From Cephalotus follicularis (Eukaryota > Streptophyta > Magnoliopsida > Oxalidales > Cephalotaceae): a stretch of 64,000 nt of DNA. The DNA lies in NCBI GenBank assembly GCA_001972305.1, contig BDDD01002371.1, positions 116,156-180,155 on the forward strand, written 5' to 3'. Numbering within the stretch: the stretch's first letter is position 1; every line of letters starts with the position of its first letter. Below are positions 53,771 through 64,000 of this stretch, piece by piece. A model generated the notes under the pieces. It searched no databases and was not told the DNA's origin. It saw only the letters and a program-made list of their open reading frames with translations. The position numbers and the translations under genes are program-made.

Positions 53771-56700
53771 CGATCTATGACCGTATGATCCATTCCCTAA
53801 CGATCCATAAGGTCCATTCCATTATTTACACACTCTCTGTGTCGTAGACGAATAGGATCGAGATAACACTGACCACACCGTGCATACCGTAGGTCCACGC
53901 ATACCATATCCATACCATATGATGTGGTCTAACATTCATGACCTTCAATCAATCATGCATGAAAGCAAGCAAAATAGTATAACCATACTCTAGTGATCTA
54001 CCATTCGTATACTACCGTCCCATACCGGCGTATGCGAAAGGGATCAAGTCAATAATCATCAAGGGCATGTACCATCGAAGCATATGTAAACCATACCTAC
54101 TAACAATTGAGCTTGAGAGTTAGGACGACTTGCAGCGGAATCCACAAACTGCCACCTCCTCTAAGCTTCACTCACTGTCACGAGCACAACTCCTAGTGCC
54201 AACAGAGATCTCTCTCTCTTAGCATCATTGCAATAACCATCACACTTTCGTTATGACCTGCATACCGAAAGCAACACACTGACATCACCGGAGCTCCGGC
54301 CAGATTTTGTCCAACACATCGTAACTCTGGCCACGCCATAAATAGGCTCCAAATTGGCCAATCTATACAATGTTGTCATAGACTCGCAGCAAAACGTGCT
54401 GTCACGGCCGGTAGTGAGTCCAACTCACTGAGTCAACTCACCGGACTTCCACAACTCTGACCACTTCACAAACAGGCTTCCACAACGCCTGTTCTACACG
54501 TCTCTACGCGAGACTTAGTGAGAATCAGTGCTGACGCACCTCCCCAGAGCTCTGTCCAGGTCGCTCGAGCTCCGGTCATGCCACCATTCACCTCCAAATC
54601 TTGCGATCAAACCATTGATGACCGAGACTCGCCATGACTCGGCGCCAAACTTTGTGTCACAGGCTGCAGCAAGTTAGAACGACTGAGTTGACTCAGTCAA
54701 CTAACTCCCATCGATTCCGCAGAACAACGCCTTGACTGACACCAAAACGGGTGTGGCTGGTCCTTGGGATGAAAACCAGCTCCACCCACGGCGCTATCGG
54801 TGACGAAAATAGCATCGACAGTGGAAAAGCGTCGGGCGACAGAGTAAAGAAGAGAGAAAGAAAACGGAGAGGAAGAGTTACCTTGCAGTGTAGGTGAGCT
54901 CACCTTCGTTTTTCCCGGCCGTCGATGCCTCGCCAGGCGTTTTCTCCGGCCTACATCGCCCTCTCTCGTCTCTCTCTCGCATTTTAGGTGGTACGAGCGC
55001 TTTATGTGCCCGTGCCTCCTCTTTTCTAATTCAGGCGCAATGCGCCCGAGTTTTCTCTTATATATATATATATATATATCTGGGACACTACATTATAGCA
55101 TAGGAGACTTGGTCATGTTAGTATGACAACTATTTCAAAGATTTTAAAACATGATCTAGTTAAAGGGCTTCCTAAAATTAATTTTGAAAAGATAAAATTT
55201 GTGACGCTTGTCAATATGGGAAGCAAACTAGAACATCTTTTAAAAGTAAGAATATTGTCTCTACAACTAGACCATTACAGCTGTTACATATTGATTTATT
55301 TGGACATATAAATGTGAGAAGTCTAGGTGGTAAATCATATGCAATGGTTATCATTGATGACTATTCAAGGTATACATGAAAGATTTTTCTTGTCCATAAA
55401 AATGAAGTTTTCAAAGAATTTTCACATTTTCGTAATATTGTTAAAAAAGAAAAAGACACTTCTATTTTAACTATTTTAAGTGATCATGGAAAAGAATTTG
55501 AAAACCATCTCTTTGAAAAATTTTGTAAAGAAAATGGTTTATTCATGAGTTCTCTACTCCTAAAACACCTCAACAAAATGGGGTTGTTGAAAGGAAAAAT
55601 AGAACTCCACAAGAAATGTGTAGAACTTTTTTAAATGAAAATTGTTTACCAAAATATTTTTGGGCCGAGGCCATAAATACCTCTTGCTATGTTTTAAACT
55701 GAATATCGATGAGGTCAATTCTCAAAAAGACTCCATATGAATTATGGAGGAAGAGAAAGCCTAACATTAGTTACTTCCATGCCTTTGGATGCAAATGCTT
55801 CATCTATAATAATGGAAAGGATCATCTTGGTAAGTTCGATTCCAAAGTAGACGACGGTATTTTTCTCGGCTATTCTATTACAAGCAGAGCTTATAGATGC
55901 TTTAATAAAAGAACATTACTTGTAGAATAATCAATGCATGTTGTATTTGATGAATCTAATCCTATGCTTGCAAAAGAAGTAATTGATGTTGATGATACAG
56001 AATTCATTGAAAATAGCATTGAGGAGCTAAGTCTTGAAGAAAGCAAAAGTGAAAAGAAAAATGAGGAGCTTACACAGGGAGTAATCCCTCAAGAAAGCTA
56101 CCAAGAAGCTCTTCATGACAAGACTTTGAAGGTAGTGAAAGGACATCCTCATGAGGCAATTATAGGTAATCATAGACAAGGTATAATTACTAGAACTAGT
56201 ATTAATCATAATTATATTGCATTTTTTTCACAAATAGAGCCTAAAAATATAAAAGAGGCTGAAAAATATGAAAATTGGATTATTGCTATGCATGATGAAT
56301 TAAATCAATTTGAACGCAATAAAGTTTGGAATTTAGTACCTAGACCTAATGATCATCACATAATTGGTAAATGGGTATTTCGTAACAAAATGGATGATCA
56401 AGGAATAATTGTTAGAAACAAAACTTGGTTAGTAGCTAAGGGATATTCCCAAGAAAAGGGAACTGATTTTGATGAATCGTATGCATCCGTAGCTAGATTA
56501 GAATCTATTCGTATTTTGTTTGCATATGCATCATTTAAAGATTTTACACTCTTTCAAATGGATGTTAAAAGTGCATTTTTAAATGGGTTAATAAAGGAGG
56601 AAGTGTGTGTTGAACAACCTCCCGGTTTTGAAGCTCCAACATTTTCCAAACCACGTGTTTAAACTCACAAAAGCTCTATATGGATTAAAACAAGCTCCTA

Positions 56701-57733
56701 GAGCTTGGTATGAAAAACTAAGTGGTTTTCTACTTGAAAATGATTTTAAAGGAGGACCCATTGATATAAGATTTTTTTACAAAAAAACTTAATAAAGACA
56801 TACTTATTGTACAAATATATGTCGATGATATTATCTTTGGTTATACTAATGAAAGTTTGTGTAAGGATTTTGCTAAGATTATGCAAGAAGAGTTTGAAAT
56901 GAGCATGATGGGAGAACTCAATTTCTTCCTTGGACTTCAAGTCAAACAACTTAAGGATGGCATTTTCATCAACCAATCGAAGTACGTCAAAGATCTACTC
57001 AAAATGTTTGGGATGGAAAATGTAAAGAAAAACAAAACCCCAATGAGCACAACTATAACGTTAGATAAAGATGAGCAAGGTAAAATCGTTGACCAAAAAC
57101 TTTATAGAAGTATGATTGGTTCATTACTTTATCTTACTGCTAGTATACCTGATATATTGTTTAGTGTGTGTCCTTGTGCATGTTTTCAAGCATGTCCAAA
57201 AGAATCCCATTTACATGCTGTAAAACGAATTTTTAAGTATTTAGCATATACAACTACTTTAGGTCTTTGGTATCCCCAAAAATCAACTTTTGACTTACAT
57301 ACATATTCGGATGCAGGCTTTGGTGGATATGAGGTATATAGAAAAGTCACTAGTGGCACTTGCTAATTTCTAGGAAATATGCTTATATCTTGGTTTAGTA
57401 AAAAACAAAATTCGGTAGCACTTTGGAAGCTGTTGTGCAAAAGTTATTTGGATAAAACAATAACTTTTAGATTATGGTTTTAAGTTTAATAATGTACCTA
57501 TGAAATGTGATAACACTAGTACTATATGTTTAGGTAAAAATCCTGTACATCATTCTAGAACAAAACAGATAGATAAACAATATTATTTTATAAACAATCA
57601 CATAGAAAAAGAAGATGTCGCCTTGATTTTTGTACCGACACAAGATCAAATTGCAGACATTTTCACAAAATCCCTTGATGAACAAACTTTCTCTAAATTG
57701 AGAATGGAATTAGGTTTATGTGATATTGAGTGA

Positions 57734-58163
57734 ATGATTTTGTATGATTATATGATTATGTGTTTTTGGTTGATATTTTCATTGTTTTATTATAATGTGA
57801 TCATCCATGCGTCATTTTATAATCATATGCATCAAAATTTTAGTAAACTTTCAAAAACATTCAAAAGAGAAAACTGCAGAACAGGATTAAGCGCCGACAC
57901 TAAATAAATAAGCGTCAATGGTTAACACTGCATTTTTAGGGCTTGCTTTACACTAAGCAACTACGCTTTATGTCAAGCATCGACGGTTAAGTCGAACTTA
58001 TAAGTTTAAAGCGTCGTATGTTATATCAGTTTACAAAACCCTAATTTTATAAAAGTTTTCTCTGGAGATTTTGAGGAGAACTAAGCCAAAAATCACTTTA
58101 AAACCTTTGATAAACATCATCTCATATCATTACATCATCTCATTACTCAAGATTTCTCTACAA
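57734..58163 (+). other. Spacer between pol and third ORF of element I
   Basis: AT-rich noncoding DNA. It has a small group of GTCGACG-type motifs at 57893-58012 (AGCGCCGACACT, AGCGTCAATGG, GCATCGACGGTT, AGCGTCGTATG). No protein is supported. Confidence 0.6.
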
Positions 58164-59358
58164 ATGGCAAGAACCAAACATCCAAATGTTGTGGAGGGAG
58201 AAAGCTCAAGAAGGAAGGGTTCAAGGGCTGCAAGAGATAGGGCAGAGAGAGTAGTGGGTCAACAAGAAATTCTTCAACAAGGAATAAGGTATCCATAAGC
58301 TTATTATGAAAGAAAAATTCTTGTAGGAAAAACCCTAGACTTTGATTTCTGTATTGGGGAAGGTTTTTCGATTGTTGGTTGGCATAGTGGACTTGATCTA
58401 GGACCCATATTCACTATCAACCTTCCACAGTACCCAGACTTGATGAAGGAGTTTTATGCAAATTTCTTTGTCAGCACTACGGTTAGTTTGTCTACTAGAG
58501 TAAAAGACGAACATATTATGATGAATTACTCCACTTTAGCCTCTATATTGAACATTGCCTATGATGGTTCTAGAGGTTGGTCGCATAGATATTGGGTTGA
58601 AGAAGAAGGGTTTACATTTGTTATTTGGAGAAAATGCACAAGTCTTAGAAAAAATGTATTCAAGGAATCTTAAGCTCAATTACCAATTCTTGCATCAAGC
58701 AGGTGCTACACACATCCTACCAAAAGCCGGTGGATTTGATGAGGTAACTCATATGAAGGCTTTTACAATGTTTCATATTGTTACTAGTAGAAGAATAAAT
58801 GCACCGTTGCTTATGTTCAATCATATGAAGGCAATGCAAGCTAGGTAGAATGCAAGACTCCCTTATGGAAATGTAGTGACTAAGATTCTCATGCATTATG
58901 ATGCTGATCTAGATAGGGAAATGCACCATGCACTTCAAAACACTGATAAATTGGGAAAGGGAACTCTAGGTAGGATGGGGTTCAAGAAGCATAAGCGGCT
59001 TGGGACATGGATTCCCAAAGATGAGGATTCGGATAGAGTAAGTTGAGAAAAATAAGAGGGAGAAGAAGGAGAAGAAGCTCAAGGTCAAGAATATGCAGCT
59101 CCTGAGGTTGTGCAAAGTCCTATTCTTACTCAAGATTCATTTGAGAAGATTATGCGAGCTATCCATGGTATTGAAAGGAGACAAAGAAGGTTAGAAAGAA
59201 AGGTTATTGAAAGAGGACTTATTGGAGATGAGGATGTGACACCTCCGTCTAGCCAAGAAGATGCAACAAACGAAGAAGAAAATCAAGAGGAAGGACAAGA
59301 CACCGACATCGAGGATGTTGGAGATGGTGATGATGAGGATGATAGAATGGATGATTGA
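58164..59358 (+). pseudogene. Element I third ORF after pol (env-position / plant transposon-protein-like), broken
   Basis: ATG at 58164 starts MARTKHPNVVEGESSRRKGSRA. The frame has TAA at 58296-58298, continues (IFTINLPQYPDLMKEFYANFFV, about 58410-58470), shifts phase near 58600, has stops at about 58846 and 59044, and ends with an acidic tail at 59358 (DIEDVGDGDDEDDRMDD). A basic coiled-coil-like stretch (ERRQRRLERKVIERG) precedes the tail. A third ORF between pol and the 3' LTR is known in SIRE-type copia elements, where it is called env-like. The LMKEFYANF wording also recalls the plant transposon-protein family. I see no signal peptide or clear transmembrane helix, so membrane fusion activity is not supported. 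Confidence 0.7.
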
Positions 59359-59381
59359 CCATATGCATTGTAAATTGTTCA

Positions 59382-59896
59382 TGAATTTTAAATTACCGCA
59401 AGTACACGGTTGTGTAGTAACGGGTCGAACGCTAGGAAACAAGCTAAATCAGTTCTAATCTATTCAACCTAGGCGAAGTATGCAAAATCAAGGTTTATTA
59501 TCAAAATCTACTCTTAAACATGCAAATATAAAATAATAGTTGAAACATGGCACAAAAGCATCGACGTCGACGGTTATAATATGAAAGCGTCAACAGAAGG
59601 TGTCGACGAAAATCGAAGAAAGCACTTAAGGCATCGACGCTTACGAGGTAGTCGTCGACGGTTTCAACCACTGTATTGAAAACCAAATGAAATAAAGCAT
59701 GCAAAATTATAAACTAATCAAAGCAGGAAATAAACTAGATTAAATATGCAAGAGAAAATCGGTTTTAGGGTATAGAAACTCACCATAGATTATATTGAAA
59801 AACTCACTTACTTGAATGATCAAACCTTGGTAACCAACGGTAGCTAGGTCGATACAGAGTGTGACTGCGATGACAAATCGTATGAGTAGTCATGCT
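59382..59896. mobile_element. LTR Q start (gypsy-like), interrupted by LTR K
   Basis: Begins TGAATTTTAAATTACCGCAA, followed by GTACACGGTTGTGTAGTAAC, which resembles the ends of Athila/Tat-type LTRs. It directly follows the third ORF of element I, so it interrupts that element. A small GTCGACG cluster is at 59563-59662 (GCATCGACGTCGACGG, GTGTCGACG, GCATCGACGCTT, AGTCGTCGACGG). The rest lies beyond K and L or outside the window. Confidence 0.5.
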
Positions 59897-61373
59897 TGTT
59901 GGAAACCTGACAAGGGTTCCAGGTCTATTTGGTCCTAGGACGCAAGTGTATATAATTTTAATTTTTCAAAAACACCAAGACAACAAGTCAATATTCACAC
60001 TAACATCTTAGTACCAAATAAATAAGCCTAGGATCACCGTTTAATTAACAATTGAACTGAAACAAATAATCAAGCATGCACATAAACATTAACCGAGAGC
60101 ACATCGGTAAATATGAAAACGTAAGAGAAGCAACCATACCAACGTTGGAGGCTCTACCACTTTGCCGCCACAGGCTTGCAGCAGCCACCGCCCGTCACCA
60201 GACTCATTGCCCGGAATCCGGCGAGCACGCCAGCAACCAGCCAAGACACCGTTGGACTCCAAAAAATCCAGTCTACCCATTTCTGGCGAAGACGCGCCGG
60301 GAAGCGCCCTGGAACATGGAGAACAGTGGTGATGACTCACTGAGTTCGAACTCAGTGAGTCTCAGTTAACTCGCCATTAGCCGTCCGCGACATATATGGA
60401 CGCCAACATCCTGATCTTCACATCGGTGGTCGAGACTCGGAAAGGCTCGGCCTGGAGCCCTAAGAACGGTCAGCGACAAGTCACTGAGTTGACTCTCCGT
60501 TCACCATCAGCGGCCACCAAGCCACCAAATACCTCAACTCCTTCACCTCATCACACTTACACCACAGACTCGCCGTGACTCGGGCCAGAACGCCAAGTCA
60601 CAGCTGTCGATGCGTCAACTAGGTAGAGTTGACTCAGCAAACTCAAAAACAGCCAAAGACCGGCCAAACAAAACCGGGAAAAAGCCTAATCTAAGGTCAA
60701 GATAGGTAGAGCCAAAGGTTGGCTCCACCTACTGTGACCGTCGGTGGCAGAAGAGACGCCGACGGTGGGAGACGCACAAAGCATCTGTTCAAACAGAGAG
60801 AGAAGGAGAAACAGAAAAACGGGGAGAGAGAGAGAAAAGGCACTTGCCTTGGATGAAGTCCGCCCCTTTCCCCGGCCACCGACGACTACGCCGTCGTCTT
60901 CTCTGGCAGGAACGCGCAGTCAAGGTGCTTCGCACGCTGATGCGTTCTCTCCCCTGTGTTGGCGTACCCGTGCGTGTTCTCTATGCCAAAAACAGTTTAT
61001 ATGTGCCTTATGTTGACTTAGTCAACATTTCTCTCTCTTGTTTAATGTATGTGCCCCGCACATAGTATGTATCAACGTACTCCCACTGTGACTTCTCTTA
61101 ATATATTAATATGCAATATGGTGGTAATATATAAATAAATAAACCACTAATGTCAAATTAATATATACTAGTTAAAAACTAGATTTTCCACCAAGCGAGC
61201 ATGTGTGCAGCATGCATCACTTTTTCAACAATCAGTCGGGACCCGAAAGCCCGATGGAATTCCGGTACGATGATAAATTTCCCAGAACATCCCAAAGTTC
61301 TGGTACGACTATCCAGCTAATAGCCCCGGTGTGATCTAAAATCACCCCCGGATCCATGGAGTACAAAGTACCA
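59897..61373 (-). mobile_element. LTR K, copy 1 (interrupted by L at its right end)
   Basis: Starts TGTTGGAAACCTG and matches the sequence beginning at 63452. It contains a GC-rich block (60130-60960) with CGAGACTCGG and GACTCGCC phrases, a perfect 28-bp palindrome (60334-60361) and, near the right, GACCCGAAAGCCCGATGG followed by GATGATAAATTTCCCAG (61238-61283), which resembles LTR P near 48600. The orientation is inferred as minus because LTRs starting TGTTGGAAACC on plus usually face a reversed primer site, but no primer site is present here. Open frames in the GC-rich block are not conserved in the second copy. Confidence 0.65.
60334..60361. other. 28-bp perfect palindrome in LTR K copy 1
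   Basis: Each half is GACTCACTGAGTTC and its complement, with the centre at TTCGAA. It contains TGACTCA-like and CTGAGT sites in both orientations. The second K copy keeps it at 63889-63916 with one changed base at the centre. Confidence 0.85.
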
Positions 61374-61828
61374 TGTAACACCCCCGATTCGGAGGGAGTC
61401 GTCATGGGTCCTAATCCTAAACTATTCATAACTGATCTTATAGTATGGTTCAATTTTATCAAATTATAACTTAGCATGTATTCATATTTAACTATAAATC
61501 AAGGTTCGCCTTTATTCTTACTATCAAAATATTAACTCATCTATTATTCGAATTGCGTGATGGTCTAAACATAACAATGTAATTTAATAAATAGTCTGAA
61601 AACTTTATTCATAATCTAAAACTTAAACATAATCTGTAAGGTTAAACATAAACCAAAACTTAAGCATAATTCTAAAATCATAAACTGAAAGGCATAACAT
61701 AGTTCAAATAGTGGTTCTAACATGACCATAAAATAACTAAGCAAATACGAGTCCATCTCCTAAGGGATCCTTATCTTAGGTGACATCTCGCTCATCACAC
61801 ATTTCCCGGATGCTGTCCCATAGTACCT

Positions 61829-61852
61829 GCCGCATGGAAACAAAAATGCGGC
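61829..61852. other. Hairpin in LTR L
   Basis: GCCGCAT and ATGCGGC pair perfectly around a 10-nt A-rich loop, directly after AGTACCT. The hairpin lies about 455 bp inside the LTR. It is similar in place, and in the adjoining TACCTG, to the hairpins of A and J, though the stem sequence is different. Confidence 0.6.
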
Positions 61853-63117
61853 CGAGCAAACCTCAGTACAGATATAGAATCATAAAACATAAAACGATAA
61901 TTTATGAGATAGAAAAATACCCGAATCTTTAAGTATCATATACTTTATGCATAAAAATAAATTAACATTATTTTCAAAAAGAGTGAAGGTAAGTAGTCAT
62001 ACAATCAATTCAAACGAGTATTAAATTTTCAAGCGTTATTCAATTTTATAATCTAAGTTCAACATCCCAAAACATATTCAAAACGAAAAACAACAAACAG
62101 AGACTTATCCGATTCCATAATCTCATTACCGAGACCCAAAGTGCATACACATATGCATAGGTGCAAGGGGTTCATGAGGCCCACATGCCAAACGAAAAGA
62201 CGTGTACGGCACTACACAATCAATCCCCAGAATCCCTATCCTTAACATAACATATAACTAGAGTATACCCATACGCCTCTATCACACATATCGGATCCAT
62301 AAATCCACTTCATGAGATTTATTCATAACACTCAGAGATGCCGTAGTCGCATCACACTGCTACGAAAGTGTCACGTCCCCGCGCCAGGCCCACAACGTGC
62401 CTATGGTACCTCCATAGGTAGGAAATATCTTTGTGTATATCTTTATTTCAAAAACATTGCTTTATTTTTAAAATCAATTTAAAAATGTATACACGTTTTC
62501 TAAACATTTTCTGGGCATAGCAAAATCATTACATAGCATCAACTCATTTATTTTGCACTGTAAAGAGATGATCATTTCATAACATATCGTAACGTATCTT
62601 AACATAAAAATATAGTTGGGAACGTTTAATTCCATAAAATGTCAAAACCCAATTTATTTACATAACATATAAAACATAATCAAGTCTCTAAAACGAGATC
62701 ATAGAATAAAAATGATTTTAGTTTGATAATCAAATAGCCAAGGAACGATAGAATTCCGTACATTAATTATAAAGTAAAACAGGACAGTTTCAATAAAATC
62801 AGATAACCGAAAAACGATAGAATCTGTACGTTATCTATAAAGTAAAACTATCTTTTTACTATAAAAACAGTAGGAGGGTGTCAAGGAACGAAACATCCGT
62901 ACCTTAAGCGATCACAACAAAGATAGATGAATTGATCAACAATTTTAAAAGTCCCTCGAAGCATAAAAATCTAAAAGATGCAATATCATTCATATAAGCA
63001 ATCAAATATCACTTCCAAACATCAAACAGTAACTTAATAGTGTTTAAAACAGACTCTAAATCATTAGACGGGCAAACGGATTACAAAACTTAAAACAAGA
63101 AATTTTTCTAGACAATT

Positions 63118-63290
63118 CCAGTCGACTGTATCAAGATCCAGTCGGCTACTCATAGGGTGGCAGTCGACTACATAACATAGGCAGCTGACTACTCAAACTG
63201 GGTTGAATCCAGTCGACTGTGACAGGGGTCCAGTCGACTGTGCAAGGCAAAACAGTCGACTGTTTTCAAAAGGCAGTCGACTGTTCTGGG
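63118..63290. repeat. CAGTCGACTG palindrome cluster in LTR L
   Basis: Seven or eight copies in 170 bp, of which five or more are the exact 10-bp palindrome CAGTCGACTG. Variants include CAGTCGGCTA, CAGTCGACTAC and CAGCTGACTAC. The spacers do not resemble those in the D-family arrays. Confidence 0.8.
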
Positions 63291-63451
63291 CGACAGAACA
63301 GCAAAAACATAGCAGTTCAATTCCAATTTTCTGTCAAAACCGTTTTTACTACATTACCAGATGATTTTAAACACTTATATAGGTCTTATGTGACTTAACC
63401 GTGGCATTCAAACATAAAGAAACAAGAAATCTATGCCATTAGTGATCATGC

Positions 63452-64000
63452 TGTTGGAAACCTGGCAAGGGTTCCCGGTCGATTTGGTCCTAGGACGCAA
63501 GTGTGCATAATTTAAATTTTTTTAAAAACACCAAGACTGAAAGTCATGGTCCACACTTACATCTTAGTACCAAATAGAAAAGCCTAGGATCTCCGTTTAA
63601 TTAACAAGCGAACTAAAAACAAGAACAAGCATGCACAAAAAGATAAACCGAACAAACGTCGGTAATCATAAAAGTAAGAGTGAAGCAATCATACCAACGT
63701 TGGAGGCTCCACCACTTTGCCGCTACACGCTTGTAGTAGCAAATGTCGGTCACCGGTAACACCGCCGGTTTTCGGACAGTCCACGTTTCGTCCGATGTTG
63801 ACACCAACGGACTCCAAAAAATCTGCTCAACCCGAATCTGGAGGAGACACACTCGGAACCGCGCCGGAACACGGCGGCAAAAGGCGGCGACTCACTGAGT
63901 TCGGACTCAGTGAGTCTCGGTCATCTCGCCATTGATCGGTCTTGACATATATGGACGCCAACACCATGACGAACGCACCGGTGGCCGAGACTCGGCGAGA
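63452..64000 (-). mobile_element. LTR K, copy 2 (runs off right edge)
   Basis: Starts TGTTGGAAACCTGGCAAGGG, homologous to 59897 onward through the leader-like and GC-rich parts, including the palindrome at 63889-63916. The flanks of both K copies end in CATGC or CATGCT. The element is cut by the window end, so it cannot be decided whether this is a solo LTR or part of a full element. Confidence 0.65.

Larger units (their letters stand above)
52438..55092 (-). mobile_element. Solo LTR J (gypsy-type) inside copia I pol
   Basis: 2.66 kb from TGTCAGGCCTCG to GGACACTACA, with TTATG (52433-52437) and TTATA (55093-55097), a 4/5 duplication. The interrupted codons of the integrase rejoin across it. 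The minus strand starts TGTAGTGTCCC, the likely sense. Contents are a two-hairpin module (52953-52998), TA tracts (53262-53300, 55058-55078), CCATAACC-type repeats, a 39-40-bp tandem (53509-53667) and a GC-rich block (54280-55000) that resembles LTR K. Confidence 0.88.
52019..57733 (+). pseudogene. Element I pol (PR, IN, RT, RNase H), copia type, split by solo LTR J
   Basis: Protease starts WYLDSGCSNHMTDD (about 52043). The GAG-pre-integrase domain is cut by J after WL (52437) and resumes with HRRLGHVSM after 55097. The integrase shows DDYSRY, PQQNGVVERKNRT and AYRCFNKRT, with stops at about 55377, 55700 and 55928. RT shows [28 protein letters not shown], a frameshift near 56640, LYGLKQAPRAWYE, a break near 56790 and YVDDIIFG (about 56818-56841). 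RNase H includes YSDAGFGGYE and ends TQDQIADIFTKSLDE (to 57733), with breaks between 57361 and 57500. It would copy and integrate the element but is clearly dead. Confidence 0.9.
61374..63451 (+). mobile_element. LTR L (gypsy-type), interrupted by K copy 2
   Basis: Starts TGTAACACCCCCGATTCGG inside K copy 1 and continues to 63451, where K copy 2 begins. The right end is not in the window. It is noncoding and AT-rich, with a hairpin (61829-61852), a phrase GGTTCATGAGGCCCACATG (62170-62188) and a CAGTCGACTG cluster (63118-63290). The plus orientation is tentative. Confidence 0.6.

Noticed and set aside
60076-61016. Possible GC-rich host exon in LTR K
   Set aside because: The frames are not conserved between K copies and there are no recognisable domains. 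Related text in LTR J shows that it is LTR sequence.

Overview
This window is intergenic plant DNA built almost entirely of nested LTR retrotransposons. I found no supportable host protein gene, tRNA, rRNA or CRISPR array. The evidence for an angiosperm, probably a eudicot, is a set of plant-type elements: Ty1/copia Gag-Pol with a YVDDIIFG reverse transcriptase motif, a Ty3/gypsy chromovirus of CRM type, Tekay/Del-type large LTRs, and an Athila-type gag primed by tRNA-Asp. The species cannot be named from the sequence. A 25-N run (19806-19830) marks an assembly gap.

Layout. Element letters used throughout: A, B, C, Ath, D, E, F, G, H, I, J, K, L, P, Q. The outermost recognisable layer on the left is copia element B, on the minus strand. 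Its gag lies at 1-1135, its leader at 1136-1605 and 41856-43145, its tRNA-iMet primer site at 43146-43157 and its 5' LTR at 43159-44979. B was split by element A (1606-41855, target duplication TAATC/TTATC), a minus-strand Tekay-type element with LTRs of about 4.2-4.3 kb and only 1.76 kb of internal DNA. The 3' LTR of A (1606-12796) holds solo LTR F (4603-6837, duplication TTTCT) and solo LTR E (6925-11569, duplication TTGGG). E in turn holds a D-family solo LTR (8408-11067, duplication ATATC). The 5' LTR of A (14554-41855) holds the complete gag-only Athila derivative Ath (15745-23269, duplication TCGAC) and CRM-like element C (24566-39636). The 5' LTR of C is itself broken by solo LTR G (25071-28459) and by gag-only element D (28499-34607, duplication ACAAC). 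A copia LTR fragment (39637-40156) sits at a deletion scar.

Right of B lie the tail and 3' LTR of a plus-strand Tekay-like element H (44980 to about 46880), then a copia-type LTR P (about 46880-50994) carrying a copia solo LTR (49242-50510, duplication CTATT). Next comes a decayed plus-strand copia element I (gag 50995-51985, pol 52019-57733, third ORF 58164-59358), whose pol is split by solo LTR J (52438-55092). The right end is another nest of LTRs, Q, K, L and K again (59382-64000), running off the window.

Functionally, only element C once carried a full Gag-PR-RT-RH-IN set of the gypsy type and only I a copia set. Both are broken by stop codons and frameshifts. A, Ath and D lack polymerase genes and would have needed enzymes from other elements. 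The excess of solo LTRs over complete elements shows that LTR-LTR recombination has been frequent here.

Three signals go beyond routine nesting. First, clusters of a GTCGAC-centred palindrome (AGCGTCGACGCT, GACGTCGACGTC or CAGTCGACTG types) recur in many LTR families that are otherwise unlike each other. Second, a two-hairpin module near the sense 3' end of the LTR is shared by A and J, with base changes that preserve pairing. Third, a 28-bp palindrome is kept in both K LTRs.
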